Below, in pieces: positions 55,569 through 64,000 of a stretch of 64,000 bases of DNA (position 1 is the first letter of the stretch; each line of letters begins with the position of its first letter). The notes under the pieces are model-generated. The model saw nothing but the letters and a program-made list of their open reading frames with translations. It did no database searches and had not been told where the DNA came from. Both the position numbers and the translations under genes were made by a program. Where the stretch lies: contig NZ_JAYRMI010000009.1 in assembly GCF_041904905.1 (NCBI RefSeq), positions 1 to 64,000 of the forward strand, in the 5' to 3' direction. The stretch is from Zoogloea sp041904905. GTDB taxonomy: Bacteria > Pseudomonadota > Gammaproteobacteria > Burkholderiales > Rhodocyclaceae.

Positions 55569-56693
55569 ATGTCACCCACCCAGCGCACCGCCTCCCGCCT
55601 CGCCCTGCTCCTTGCCATCGGACTCGCCGGCTGCGGCGGCAAGCCGGAAGGAACCGCCGCCAAGCCCGCCCCGCCGGCCACCCCGGTCACCGCCTTCAAG
55701 GCCGCCAGCGTGCCGCTCGACGTGACCGAAGAGACCCTGGGCACCCTGGAGGCGCTGATCGACCCCAAGATCGGCGCCGAAGTGGCCGGGCGCGTCACCG
55801 CGGTGATCGCCCACGGCGGCGACCGCGTCACAAAGGGCCAGCGCCTCGCCGAGCTGGACCCCACCGACTTCCAGATCCAGGGCCAGACCGACGCGGCCGA
55901 GATCACCCGCCTCGAATCCCTCGTCGCCCAGGCCGAACGCTTCGCCGAACGCCAGCAGAACCTCGTCGCCAAGGGCTTCATCTCCCGCAACGGCGCCGAC
56001 GACGCCCTCGCCCAGCGCGACGCCCTGCGCGCCCAGCTGGCCACCGCCCGCGCCCGCAGCGGCACCAGCCGCAGCAACCTGGCCCGCACCAAGGTGGTGG
56101 CGCCGGTGGATGGCATCGTCGAAACCCAGATCGTGTCGCCGGGCGACTACGTGAAGGTGGGCGATCCGCTCTTCAAGCTGGTCTCCAACCGGGTGCTGCG
56201 CGCCCACCTGCCCTTTCCCGAATCCGCCGCCGGGCGCATCCGCCCCGGCCAGACGGTGCGCCTCGCCCTGCCCCATCGGCCGGGCAAGGTGGTCACCGGC
56301 GTCGTCGAGGACGTGAAGCCCACCATCAACGATCTGTCCCGCGCCATCGACGTGCAGGTGCGCCTCGACAACGACGGCTCCATGCTCTCGGGCGGCACCG
56401 TCAATGCCGCCATCGTCACCGGCCAGAAACCCGCCGCGGTGGTGGTGCCCGAGCAGAGCGTCGTGCTGCGCCCGGCCGGCAAGGTGGTGTACGTGATCGC
56501 CGACGGCAAGGCCCGCCAGCGGGTGGTGGAGACCGGCGTGAAGCAGGGCGGCCGGGTCGAGATCGTCAAGGGCCTGGCCAGCGGTGAGACCATCGTCGAG
56601 GACGGCGCCGGCTTCCTCACCGACGGCGCCGCCGTCAGCGTCAAGACGCCCCCCGCCGCCCAGCCCGCAGCCGCACCCGCCGCCAAGCCATGA
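55569..56693 (+). CDS. RND efflux membrane-fusion protein
   Basis: A 374-aa periplasmic adaptor. Signal with lipobox LAGC (about residues 19-22), then the lipoyl/hairpin/barrel arrangement of the MexH/AcrA type (VTAVIAHGGDRVTKGQRLAELDP, NLARTKVVAPVDGIVE). Overlaps the pump gene by 4 bp. No outer-membrane partner or regulator lies next to it, so the pair probably uses a TolC from elsewhere. Substrate not predictable. Confidence 0.88.
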   Translation: MSPTQRTASRLALLLAIGLAGCGGKPEGTAAKPAPPATPVTAFKAASVPLDVTEETLGTLEALIDPKIGAEVAGRVTAVIAHGGDRVTKGQRLAELDPTDFQIQGQTDAAEITRLESLVAQAERFAERQQNLVAKGFISRNGADDALAQRDALRAQLATARARSGTSRSNLARTKVVAPVDGIVETQIVSPGDYVKVGDPLFKLVSNRVLRAHLPFPESAAGRIRPGQTVRLALPHRPGKVVTGVVEDVKPTINDLSRAIDVQVRLDNDGSMLSGGTVNAAIVTGQKPAAVVVPEQSVVLRPAGKVVYVIADGKARQRVVETGVKQGGRVEIVKGLASGETIVEDGAGFLTDGAAVSVKTPPAAQPAAAPAAKP

Positions 56694-59600
56694 CCCTGCC
56701 CGAGCTGTCCGTCAAACGCCACGTGCTGGCGTGGATGATGAGCGCCGTGCTGGTGCTCGTCGGCATCATCGGCTACCAGCGGGTGGGGATGGACCGCTAC
56801 CCCTACATCGAATTCCCGGTCATCTCGATCACCACCACCCTGAAGGGCGCCAACCCCGACATCGTCGATTCGAGCATCACCAACGTCATCGAGTCTGCCG
56901 TGAACAGCGTGCCGGGCATCGAGCACGTGCAGTCCACCTCGTCGCCGGGCGTATCCACCGTCAACATCACCTTCTCGCTGGAGAAGAAGGTGGACGTGGC
57001 CTTCAACGAGGTCCAGTCCAAGGTCAATCAGGTGCTACGCCGGCTGCCCAAGGATGTAGACCCGCCGGTGGTGGCCAAGGTGGAGACCAACGCCCAGCCG
57101 GTGATGTGGCTGGCGCTCCAGGGCGACCGCACCCAGCAGCAGCTCAACCAGTACGCCATCAACACCCTCAAGAAGCGCCTCGAGACCATCGACGGCGTGG
57201 GCGAAGTACGTATCGGCGGGCGGCGCGACCGCACCATCCGGGTCAATCTGCTGCCCGACCGGATGGCCGCCCACAAGGTCACCGCCCAGGACATCACCGA
57301 CGCCTTCGCCAAGGAGCACGTGCAGCTGGCCGGCGGCTTCGTGGTGGGCAAGACCACCGAGAGCCTGGTCAAGCTCGATCTGGAATTCCACCAGGTGGAG
57401 CAGCTCAAGGAACTCGTGGTGGCCTGGCGCGAGAAGGCGCCGGTGCGCCTGGGCGACATCGCCCAGATCGAGGACGGCCTCACCGACAACCGCCAGCTGG
57501 CCCGCTTCAACGGCAAGACCACGGTGGGCCTGGGCATGGTGAAGATCGCCAACGCCAACACCGTGGCGATCACCGAGCGCATCCAGGAGCGCCTCGACCG
57601 CGACCTGCGCCCCGCCCTGCCGCCGGGCATGACGCTCTCGGTCGTCTCCAACGACGCGGTGTTCATCCTCGAGATCGTGCAATCGCTGAAGGAACACCTC
57701 ATCGAAGGCACCCTCCTCGCCGCGCTGGTGGTGTGGGTCTTCCTGCGCTCGGTGCGCTCCACCCTCATCATCTCGCTGGCGATCCCGGTGTCGCTGCTGG
57801 GCGCCATCGCGGTGATCTACTTCGCCGGCTTCACCCTCAACTCCCTCACCATGCTGGCGCTGCTGCTGCTGATCGGGGTGGTAGTGGACGACGCCATCGT
57901 GGTGCTCGAAAACATCTTCCGCCACCGGGAGGCGCTCGACCCCGACCCCGTCTCGGCCGCCGTCAATGGCAGCAACGAGGTGGTCTTCGCGGTGATGGCG
58001 GCCACCTTGTCGCTGGTGTGCATCTTTGCGCCGGTGGCCTTCATCTCGGGGATCATCGGCCAGTTCTTCCGCAGCTTTGCGCTGGTGGTCACCTTCGGCG
58101 TGCTGGTGTCGCTGTTCGTCTCGCTCACCCTCACGCCCATGCTGTGCGCGCGCTACCTCAAGGTGGAGAAGCAGCACGGCCCGATCTACCGCTTCTTCGA
58201 CCGCGTCTTCGCGGGGCTGGACGCGCTCTACGTGCGCCTGCTGGAAGGCGCCCTCACCCACCGCCTGTGGGTGCTGCTGGCCACCCTGGCGGTGGTCGGG
58301 TCGAGCGCCTTCTTCTTCGCCAACGTGGGCAAGGCCTTCGCGCCGGAGCAGGACGAGGGGCGCTTTCTGGTGTCGCTGCGCACGCCGCTGGGCTCCAGCA
58401 TCGACTACACCGACGGCAAGCTGAAGGAGGTCGAAGCCATCCTCGACCGTCATCCCGAGGTGCGCTCCGAGTTCGCGCTGATCGGCCTCGGCACCGCCGG
58501 GCAGGTGAACCAGGGCACGGTGGTGGTGCGCATGGCCCCGCGGGAGGAGCGCACCGTCAAGCAGCAGGACATCATCCCGATCCTGCGCAAGGAGTTCGCC
58601 CAGATCGCCGGCGCCCGGGTGTTCGCCGCGCCTTATCCGATGGTCCAGGGACAGCGGGGCGAGCCGCTGCAGTTCGTGCTCACCGGCGAGAACCTGCAGG
58701 AGCTGGGCCGCCACGCCGTGGCCCTGCAGAAGAAGCTCACCGCGATGCCCGGCATCGGGCGGATGGACACCGACCTCCAGCTCGACCTGCCCCAGCTCAT
58801 CTTCGCGCCGGATCGCCTGCGCATCGCCGACGCCGGGCTCACCACCCAGGACGTGGCGCTGGCGATCAACATGCTCACCGGCGGGGTGGACATCGCCAAA
58901 TACAACGACGAGCCCGGCGACGGCCAGCGCTACGACATCCGGGTGAAGGCGAGGGAGGGCACCTTCACCCAGCCGGCCGATCTTTCCAAGATCTTCCTGC
59001 GCAACAAGAGCGGCGAGCTGGTGCGCCTGGATAGCGTGGCGGGCTTCCGCGAGGCCCTGGGCCCCGCCATCGTCGGCCGCTTCGACCTGCAGTACGCCGC
59101 CACCTTTTACGCCACCCCCACCCTGCCCCTGGGCGAGGCGGTGGAGGTGGTCAAGGCCGCCGCCGCCGAGCTGCTGCCCACCGGCTATCAGGTCAAGCTG
59201 ATCGGTCAGGCCGAAGAGTTCGGCAAGACCCAGAAGTACATGAGCTTCACCTTCGCCCTGGCCATGACCCTGCTCTACATGGTGCTCGCCAGCCAGTTCA
59301 ACAGCTTCCTGCAGCCGGCCATCGTGATGCTGGCCCAGCCCCTGGCCATCGTGGGTGGCGTGGCGGCCCTGTGGCTCACCGGGCAGACCCTCAACATCTA
59401 CTCGATGATCGGGCTGGTGCTGTTGATCGGGCTGGTGGCCAAGAACTCCATCCTGCTGGTGGACCTCACCAACCAGCGCCGCGCCGACGGCCTGCCGGTG
59501 GACGCCGCCCTGCGCAACGCCTGCCCGATCCGGATGCGCCCGGTGCTGATGACATCCATGACGGTGATCCTGGCCCTCGCCCCGGCCGCCGCCGGCTTTG

Positions 59601-59740
59601 GCGCCGGCAACGAGACCAACCAGCCGCTGGCCATCGCGGTGATCGGCGGCATGATTAGCTCCACCCTGCTCACCCTGGTGGTGGTGCCGGCGGTGTATTC
59701 GCTGGTCGAAGGCTGGCGCGAACGCCGCGCCGCCGCCTGA
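56690..59740 (+). CDS. RND efflux transporter (HAE1-like)
   Basis: A 1016-aa inner-membrane pump. N-terminal PELSVKRHVLAWMMSAVLVLVGIIGYQRVGMDRYPYIEFPV, the proton-relay segment GVVVDDAIVVLENIFRH in TM4, and the C-terminal helix group ending ISSTLLTLVVVPAVYSL. The double-Asp TM4 motif (VVDDAIV) is typical of drug/organic-compound exporters and differs from the IDAAIVMIENAHKH pattern of the metal pump at 6.9-10.1 kb. Belongs to the multidrug or unknown-substrate branch. Confidence 0.9.
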   Translation: MTLPELSVKRHVLAWMMSAVLVLVGIIGYQRVGMDRYPYIEFPVISITTTLKGANPDIVDSSITNVIESAVNSVPGIEHVQSTSSPGVSTVNITFSLEKKVDVAFNEVQSKVNQVLRRLPKDVDPPVVAKVETNAQPVMWLALQGDRTQQQLNQYAINTLKKRLETIDGVGEVRIGGRRDRTIRVNLLPDRMAAHKVTAQDITDAFAKEHVQLAGGFVVGKTTESLVKLDLEFHQVEQLKELVVAWREKAPVRLGDIAQIEDGLTDNRQLARFNGKTTVGLGMVKIANANTVAITERIQERLDRDLRPALPPGMTLSVVSNDAVFILEIVQSLKEHLIEGTLLAALVVWVFLRSVRSTLIISLAIPVSLLGAIAVIYFAGFTLNSLTMLALLLLIGVVVDDAIVVLENIFRHREALDPDPVSAAVNGSNEVVFAVMAATLSLVCIFAPVAFISGIIGQFFRSFALVVTFGVLVSLFVSLTLTPMLCARYLKVEKQHGPIYRFFDRVFAGLDALYVRLLEGALTHRLWVLLATLAVVGSSAFFFANVGKAFAPEQDEGRFLVSLRTPLGSSIDYTDGKLKEVEAILDRHPEVRSEFALIGLGTAGQVNQGTVVVRMAPREERTVKQQDIIPILRKEFAQIAGARVFAAPYPMVQGQRGEPLQFVLTGENLQELGRHAVALQKKLTAMPGIGRMDTDLQLDLPQLIFAPDRLRIADAGLTTQDVALAINMLTGGVDIAKYNDEPGDGQRYDIRVKAREGTFTQPADLSKIFLRNKSGELVRLDSVAGFREALGPAIVGRFDLQYAATFYATPTLPLGEAVEVVKAAAAELLPTGYQVKLIGQAEEFGKTQKYMSFTFALAMTLLYMVLASQFNSFLQPAIVMLAQPLAIVGGVAALWLTGQTLNIYSMIGLVLLIGLVAKNSILLVDLTNQRRADGLPVDAALRNACPIRMRPVLMTSMTVILALAPAAAGFGAGNETNQPLAIAVIGGMISSTLLTLVVVPAVYSLVEGWRERRAAA

Positions 59741-59769
59741 TCGGCCCGGGCGCCGGCCTGAGTGGCGTA

Positions 59770-60110
59770 CCGGCGCATCTCCGGGCTCGTCGCGAGCAGC
59801 TCGGCGCTGCTCTCGAGCAGCTCGGCGGTCCTCCCGAGCAGCAAAAAGCTGCTCGGGAGGAGCAAAAAGCTGCTCCCGAGGAGCACCCCGCGTGGTCTGG
59901 CCTATCCCGGAGCACCTCCCGAGCTGAAAAAAGGTGCTATCGAGGAGTTCGGCGAATGGATGGGTCTATCCCGACGCTCCTCGCGAGGAGTTCGCGGATG
60001 GTCGCCCCTGCCCCGGAGCTTCTCCCGAGCTGCAAAAAGCTGCTCCCGAGGAGCGTGTCGAATGGGCTGGTCTGTCCCAGAACGCTTCGCGAGGAACATC
60101 GAGAGGGTCG
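59770..60110. repeat. Degenerate ~106-bp tandem repeat
   Basis: The CGAGGA core recurs at 59877, 59941, 59984, 60047 and 60090, i.e. alternating steps of about 64 and 43 bp (composite period 106-107 bp). The 59941-60046 copy aligns well with the copy starting at 60047, and the 59877 copy with that at 59984. Each unit contains an AGCTGCAAAAAGCTGCTC-type inverted motif and TGGTCT(G/A)TCCC. Roughly three copies between the RND pump gene and the exonuclease gene. No coding potential is convincing, because the similarity moves between frames. The remaining part to 60246 shows nothing recognisable. Confidence 0.75.
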
Positions 60111-60246
60111 CGGCCCGTTCTGCAGGCCGGGCCTCAGGCCGACAGACTCAGCCGGGGAGTGACAAAGCCGTCCGTAGCACCGAGTCGCCGCCCGCGACGG
60201 GCCCGCGGATACACGCGCACCGCCGCAAGGGGGCAGCGAGGGGCGA

Positions 60247-61713
60247 TCAGGGAAGGGGCGTGACCGCGCTGCGCCCGGCGGGGGTCTCCAGCCAGCGCTG
60301 GAGGATGCGGTAGGTGTCGAGGTCGAAGCGCCGGGGCGGCAGGGCTTCGAGCAGGGTGGAGAGTTCGGCCTCGTCGCCGACGCTGCCCAGCAGGCACCAG
60401 CGATCCACCACATGCACGGCGCTGCGCCCGGTGTCCGGGTGGTGCTCGCGCACCGCCACCGGGCCCGCCCACGGCCAGCGGCGGATGCGCAGGCTCTCGA
60501 GCACCTTCCGCAGGCGCTCGTCGTGCTCGGCGGGGGTTTCCTTGCCGCAGCACACGCCGGCGCAGCGCTTCATCTGGTGTGCCATGCAGGCGCCGTCGCC
60601 CCACGGCTCGGTGCCGATGCGGCGCGGGCACAGCTTGTAGAGCAGCGCCAGCTCGCGCAGGGCGTTGTCGGCTTCCTTCCTGGTGCGGAAGGCGCCATAC
60701 ACAGCGTCCCAGTCGGCCGGGTCGGCCCCGTTGAGGGGCTCGCGCAGCAGCACCGGGCCGCGCTTCCTGGTGGGGTCGTAACGCAGCCCGAACACGGCCT
60801 CGGTCTCGCGCAGCTTGCGGTTCTCGGTGGGCTTGCGTTCCTTGACGAGGCGCGCCTCCAGCAGCAGCGCGCCCAGCTCGCCCGCCGTGGGCAGCCACTC
60901 GACGCGGCGCACCTGCTGGGCGAGCTTGGCCTCCTTGGTGCTGGAATGGTCGGACGAGAAGTGGCTCATCACCCGCGAACGCAGGCTGACGCTCTTGCCG
61001 ATGTAGATGGGCAGTTCGTTCTCGCCGTAGAAGAGATACACGCCGGGGCCTTCGGGCAGGCCCTCGAGCACGCCCTCGGGCAGCCCCACCGGCCGGCTGG
61101 GGGCCTTCATGGCCTTGGCGATGGCGAGGCCGAGCACCTCGGGCGGAAATTCGTCGGCCACGATGCCGGCAAACTGGAACAGCGCCTCGGTGTCGCCCAT
61201 CGCCCGGTGGCGGGCCGAGCAGGTGAGGTTGTGACGGGCGATCAGCGCGTCCAGCCCGTGGCGGTGGTGCTGGGGGTAGAGCGCGCGGGACAGCTTGACG
61301 GTGCACAGCACCGGTGCGTCGAAGCGCTCGCCGATGCGCGAGAACTCGTTCTTGATGAAGCCGTAGTCGAAGCGCGCGTTGTGGGCCACGAACACGCAGT
61401 CGGCGAGCAGCGCCCGCACGCCGTCGGCGAGATCGGCAAAGGCCGGGGCGTCGGCGACCATGGCGTCGGTGATGCCGGTGAAGCCCTGGATGGTCGGCGG
61501 GATCGCCATGCCCGGGTTGACCAGGCTGGACCAGCGCTCGACCAGCACGCCGTCTTCGACGCGCAGGATCGCGATCTCGGTGACCCGATCCACCACGGGG
61601 TTGGCGCCGGTGGTTTCAACGTCGATGAAGGCGATCTTGGGGGCGAACACGGCAGGATGTGGGAGCAGGGCCGGAAGACGGCCAGTGAAAACACCCCTGC
61701 CCGACGCGGTCAC
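60247..61713 (-). CDS. DEDDh exonuclease / GIY-YIG nuclease fusion
   Basis: A 488-aa two-domain DNA-metabolism protein. Residues about 25-190 form a DNA polymerase III epsilon-like 3'-5' exonuclease with FIDVETTG, VAHNARFDYGF and HRAMGDTEA (DEDDh). Residues about 215-300 form a GIY-YIG domain like the UvrC N-terminus or Cho (GVYLFYGENELPIYIGKSVSLRSR). A C-terminal UvrC-like Cys cluster region follows (CMAHQMKRCAGVCCG). Start is uncertain: 61713, or GTG 61650 just before the exonuclease motif. Probable role in excision repair; the exact substrate is unknown. Confidence 0.85.
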   Translation of the reverse strand: MTASGRGVFTGRLPALLPHPAVFAPKIAFIDVETTGANPVVDRVTEIAILRVEDGVLVERWSSLVNPGMAIPPTIQGFTGITDAMVADAPAFADLADGVRALLADCVFVAHNARFDYGFIKNEFSRIGERFDAPVLCTVKLSRALYPQHHRHGLDALIARHNLTCSARHRAMGDTEALFQFAGIVADEFPPEVLGLAIAKAMKAPSRPVGLPEGVLEGLPEGPGVYLFYGENELPIYIGKSVSLRSRVMSHFSSDHSSTKEAKLAQQVRRVEWLPTAGELGALLLEARLVKERKPTENRKLRETEAVFGLRYDPTRKRGPVLLREPLNGADPADWDAVYGAFRTRKEADNALRELALLYKLCPRRIGTEPWGDGACMAHQMKRCAGVCCGKETPAEHDERLRKVLESLRIRRWPWAGPVAVREHHPDTGRSAVHVVDRWCLLGSVGDEAELSTLLEALPPRRFDLDTYRILQRWLETPAGRSAVTPLP

Positions 61714-61791
61714 GCGACACGCGTCGGGCAGGAACGGAAACGGCTTGGCGCAGCCGGCCCGCCCGGGCCGGGCGGCGGCCGCAGACGCGGC

Positions 61792-61977
61792 TTATTCGGT
61801 GGCGTAGGGGTAGGCCTTGTGGGGCACCTTGCCCGCGGCGTATTCGGCCTGGGTCTGCACGTCCTGGGGCTTGTCCCACCACAGGGCGCGGCCCTTCTTC
61901 TGCTCTTCGCGCTCTTCCGGATGCTTCTCCATCCATTCGCGCATGAACTTGGTGTGCTCGGATTCGTAGATTGCCAT
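61792..61977 (-). CDS. DUF3460 family small protein
   Basis: A 61-aa protein typical of the DUF3460 family of betaproteobacteria: MAIYESEHTKFMREWMEKHP, then GRALWWDKPQDVQTQAEYAAGKV. Charged and soluble, function unknown. It lies 63 bp upstream of nothing coding on its own strand except spoT beyond 62041, with the exonuclease gene 78 bp downstream. Confidence 0.85.
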   Translation of the reverse strand: MAIYESEHTKFMREWMEKHPEEREEQKKGRALWWDKPQDVQTQAEYAAGKVPHKAYPYATE

Positions 61978-62040
61978 TGAGTGTTCTCCCGTATTAGCGG
62001 CGTGATTCTATCAGCGTCGACGCCCCCTGGCCCCGGCGCT

Positions 62041-64000
62041 TCATTTCTGGTCGCCCCGCATCCGCCCGATGCGCACCACCTCGGGGATGGTGCGCAGGCC
62101 GCGGATGACCTTGGCCAGATGCAGACGGTGGGTGACCTGGACGGTGATGTAGAGCGTGGAGTAGGTGCCTTGCTCGCCGTCGGTGGAGACGTTCTGGATG
62201 TTGCAGTCCTGCTCGGCGATGGCGTTGGCCACCTTGGCGAGCACGCCCCGGGCGTTCTTGGTGAGCAGCTTGAGGGTGACGTCGAACAGGCGGTCGGTGG
62301 AGGGTTCCCACTCCACGTCGATCCAGCGGTCGCGCTCGCTGCGCAGCTTGCAGGCCTGGGGGCAGTCGTGCATGTGCACCTCCAGCCCCTGGCCCTTGCG
62401 GATGATGCCCACGATGGGGTCGCCCGGAATGGGGCGGCAGCAGCGGGCGAGCTGCACCGCCACGCCTTCGGTGCCGCGGATCAGGATGGCGCCGGCGGGC
62501 TTGGGCTTGACCACGTCGGCGCGGCCGGATTCCACGTCCTGGATCTCGGCCAGGCGCCGCGCCACGATGGCCGGCAGGCGTCGGCCAAGGCCGATGTCGG
62601 TCATCAGCTCGCGGCGGTTGGCCAGGGTGAACTCGCGCAGGAAGCGCTCCCAGGCGAACATGCTGACCTGACCCAGGGTGAGGCCGTGGGGCCGCAGGGC
62701 CTGGTTGAGGAGGCGCTCGCCAAGGGTGGAGGCTTCCTCCTGCTGGGCGTTCTTGAGGAAGTGGCGGATCTGCGCGCGGGCCTTGCCGGTGCGCACGTAA
62801 CCGAGCCAGGCCGGGTTGGGGCTGGCGTGGGCGGCGGTGATGATCTCGATCTGGTCGCCGTTGTGCAGCTCGGTGCGCAGGGGCATCAGCTCGCCGTTGA
62901 TGCGCCCGGCCACGCAGCGGTTGCCCACGTCGGTGTGCACCGCGTAGGCGAAATCGACCACCGTGGCGCCCCGCGGCAGGGCGAAGATCTTGCCCTTGGG
63001 GGTGAAGGCGTACACCTCGCCCGGGAAGAGATCGACCTTGACGTGCTCGAGGAACTCGCTGGAGTCTCCCGAGGTGGATTGCAGCTCGAGGAGCGACTGC
63101 AGCCAGCTGTGAGTTTTGTGCTGCAGCTCGGTGAGGGTCTTCTCGTCTTCCTTGTAGAGCCAGTGGGAGGCCACGCCGCTCTCGGCCACGTGGTTCATCT
63201 CGGGGGTGCGGATCTGCACCTCGACCGGCGTGCCGAAGGGGCCGATCAAGGTGGTGTGGAGCGACTGGTAGCCGTTGGCCTTGGGGATCGCGATGTAATC
63301 CTTGAACTTGCCCGGCACCGGCTTGTACAGCCCGTGCAGCGCGCCCAGCGCCCGGTAGCAGGTCTGCACGTCGGGCACGATGACGCGAAAGCCGTAGATG
63401 TCGAGCACCTGGGAGAAGCTGAGGCGCTTCTCGCTCATCTTGCGGTAGATGCTGTAGAGGTGCTTCTCGCGGCCGCGCACTTCGGCCTGGATGCTCCACT
63501 GGGGCAGGCGCTCCTCGATGGCGGCGAGGATCTTGCCGACCACCTCGCGGCGGTTGCCGCGGGCAGCGAGGATGGCCCGGGACAGCACCCGGTAGCGCAT
63601 CGGGTAGCGGTGCTTGAAGGCCAGCTCCAGCAGCTCCCGGTAGATGCTGTTGAGGCCCAGCCGGTTGGCGATGGGGGCGTGGATCTCCTGGGTCTCGCGG
63701 GCGATGCGGCGACGCTTGTCGGGCCGCATGTGGTCGAGCGTGCGCATGTTGTGCAGACGGTCGGCCAGCTTGATGAGGATCACCCGCAGGTCGCTGGCCA
63801 TCGCCAGCAGCATCTTGCGGAAGTTTTCGGCCTGGGCTTCTTCCTGCGACTGGAACTCGATCTTGTCGAGCTTGGACACGCCATCGACGAGTTCGGCCGT
63901 GGTGCGCCCGAAGCGCTCGGCGATCTCGGCCTTGGTGATGTGGGTGTCCTCCATCACGTCGTGGAGGAGGGCGGCGCACAGGGCCTGGGAATCCAGGTGC
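62041..64000 (-). CDS. spoT: (p)ppGpp synthetase/hydrolase SpoT (5' end cut by window)
   Basis: The C-terminal ~653 residues of a RelA/SpoT protein; the frame stays open through the window edge and begins HLDSQALCAALLHDVMED, part of the HD hydrolase domain, so the first ~60-90 codons lie outside. HD hydrolase (DVMEDTH present, so SpoT rather than RelA), synthetase (RVILIKLADRLHNMRTL precedes it, IYGFRVIVPD, IAIPKANGYQSLHTTL), TGS (FTPKGKIFALPRGATVVDFAYAVHTDVGNRC) and ACT domains follow in order. It controls the stringent response. Confidence 0.94.
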   Translation of the reverse strand, partial: HLDSQALCAALLHDVMEDTHITKAEIAERFGRTTAELVDGVSKLDKIEFQSQEEAQAENFRKMLLAMASDLRVILIKLADRLHNMRTLDHMRPDKRRRIARETQEIHAPIANRLGLNSIYRELLELAFKHRYPMRYRVLSRAILAARGNRREVVGKILAAIEERLPQWSIQAEVRGREKHLYSIYRKMSEKRLSFSQVLDIYGFRVIVPDVQTCYRALGALHGLYKPVPGKFKDYIAIPKANGYQSLHTTLIGPFGTPVEVQIRTPEMNHVAESGVASHWLYKEDEKTLTELQHKTHSWLQSLLELQSTSGDSSEFLEHVKVDLFPGEVYAFTPKGKIFALPRGATVVDFAYAVHTDVGNRCVAGRINGELMPLRTELHNGDQIEIITAAHASPNPAWLGYVRTGKARAQIRHFLKNAQQEEASTLGERLLNQALRPHGLTLGQVSMFAWERFLREFTLANRRELMTDIGLGRRLPAIVARRLAEIQDVESGRADVVKPKPAGAILIRGTEGVAVQLARCCRPIPGDPIVGIIRKGQGLEVHMHDCPQACKLRSERDRWIDVEWEPSTDRLFDVTLKLLTKNARGVLAKVANAIAEQDCNIQNVSTDGEQGTYSTLYITVQVTHRLHLAKVIRGLRTIPEVVRIGRMRGDQK

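Noticed and set aside
56584..59034. 816-aa and other long plus- and minus-strand frames over the RND pump gene
   Set aside because: Arg/Pro/Gly-rich out-of-frame translations of high-GC sequence.
59770..60110. CRISPR array
   Set aside because: Units are about 106 bp, imperfect and contiguous, without unique spacers.
59762..60313. 183-aa plus-strand frame over the tandem repeat
   Set aside because: Similarity between repeat copies shifts between frames, so the repeat is a DNA feature; no ribosome site and no domain.

Overview
The window is GC-rich chromosome from a betaproteobacterium, most likely of the Rhodocyclales (Azospira/Dechloromonas/Azoarcus type). The basis is the gene order pilMNOPQ - aroK - aroB - dgt - gltB - gltD, a MaoC-phosphotransacetylase fusion beside ackA, a DUF3460 protein and a phasin-like protein. 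This placement is inference from gene content, not from a marker gene.

Bases 1-28745 belong to a large Tn7-like transposon inserted downstream of glmS. The right end lies 23 bp beyond the glmS stop codon. It ends in ACA and carries three 13-bp TnsB-type sites on a 20-bp period. Five transposition genes follow in the Tn7 order tnsA-tnsB-tnsC-tnsD-tnsE. The left end was not found and is probably outside the window.

The visible cargo has two parts. (i) At about 4.7-20.3 kb is a copper/silver detoxification island: a CusCBA-type HME-RND pump, a CusF-type chaperone, a DUF411 protein, a Tat-exported multicopper oxidase, a second TolC-type protein, two c-type cytochromes, small His-rich proteins, a glycosyltransferase, the decayed remnant of a copper P-type ATPase, and a CusRS-type two-component system. 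Two near-perfect copies of the copper-regulator box ATTACA-N4-TGTAAT sit ahead of the two metal operons. (ii) At 1.1-4.6 kb is a compact three-gene module: a MerR-like DNA-binding protein, a 780-aa adenine-type DNA methyltransferase and an unrecognised 232-aa protein. A perfect 21-bp-arm palindrome overlaps its putative promoter. This resembles a self-regulated restriction/defence module and is the best candidate here for something not yet described. A phasin-like protein and a small lipoprotein occupy the far left.

Bases 28769-64000 are core chromosome. glmS and glmU make UDP-GlcNAc. The pta/ackA-type pair makes acyl-phosphate and acetate. gltBD is glutamate synthase. dgt, aroB and aroK serve dGTP hydrolysis and the shikimate pathway. 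An Ig-repeat lipoprotein of atypical composition sits between aroK and pilQ. pilMNOPQ builds the type IV pilus inner-membrane alignment complex and secretin. Then come mrcA (PBP1a), cyaY, lptM, lysA, a two-gene RND efflux pump, a roughly 106-bp degenerate tandem repeat, an exonuclease/GIY-YIG fusion, a DUF3460 protein and the 3' part of spoT, cut by the window edge.

No rRNA, tRNA or CRISPR array was seen. GC content is visibly lower in the tns genes, the methyltransferase module and the Ig-repeat gene than in the core genes.
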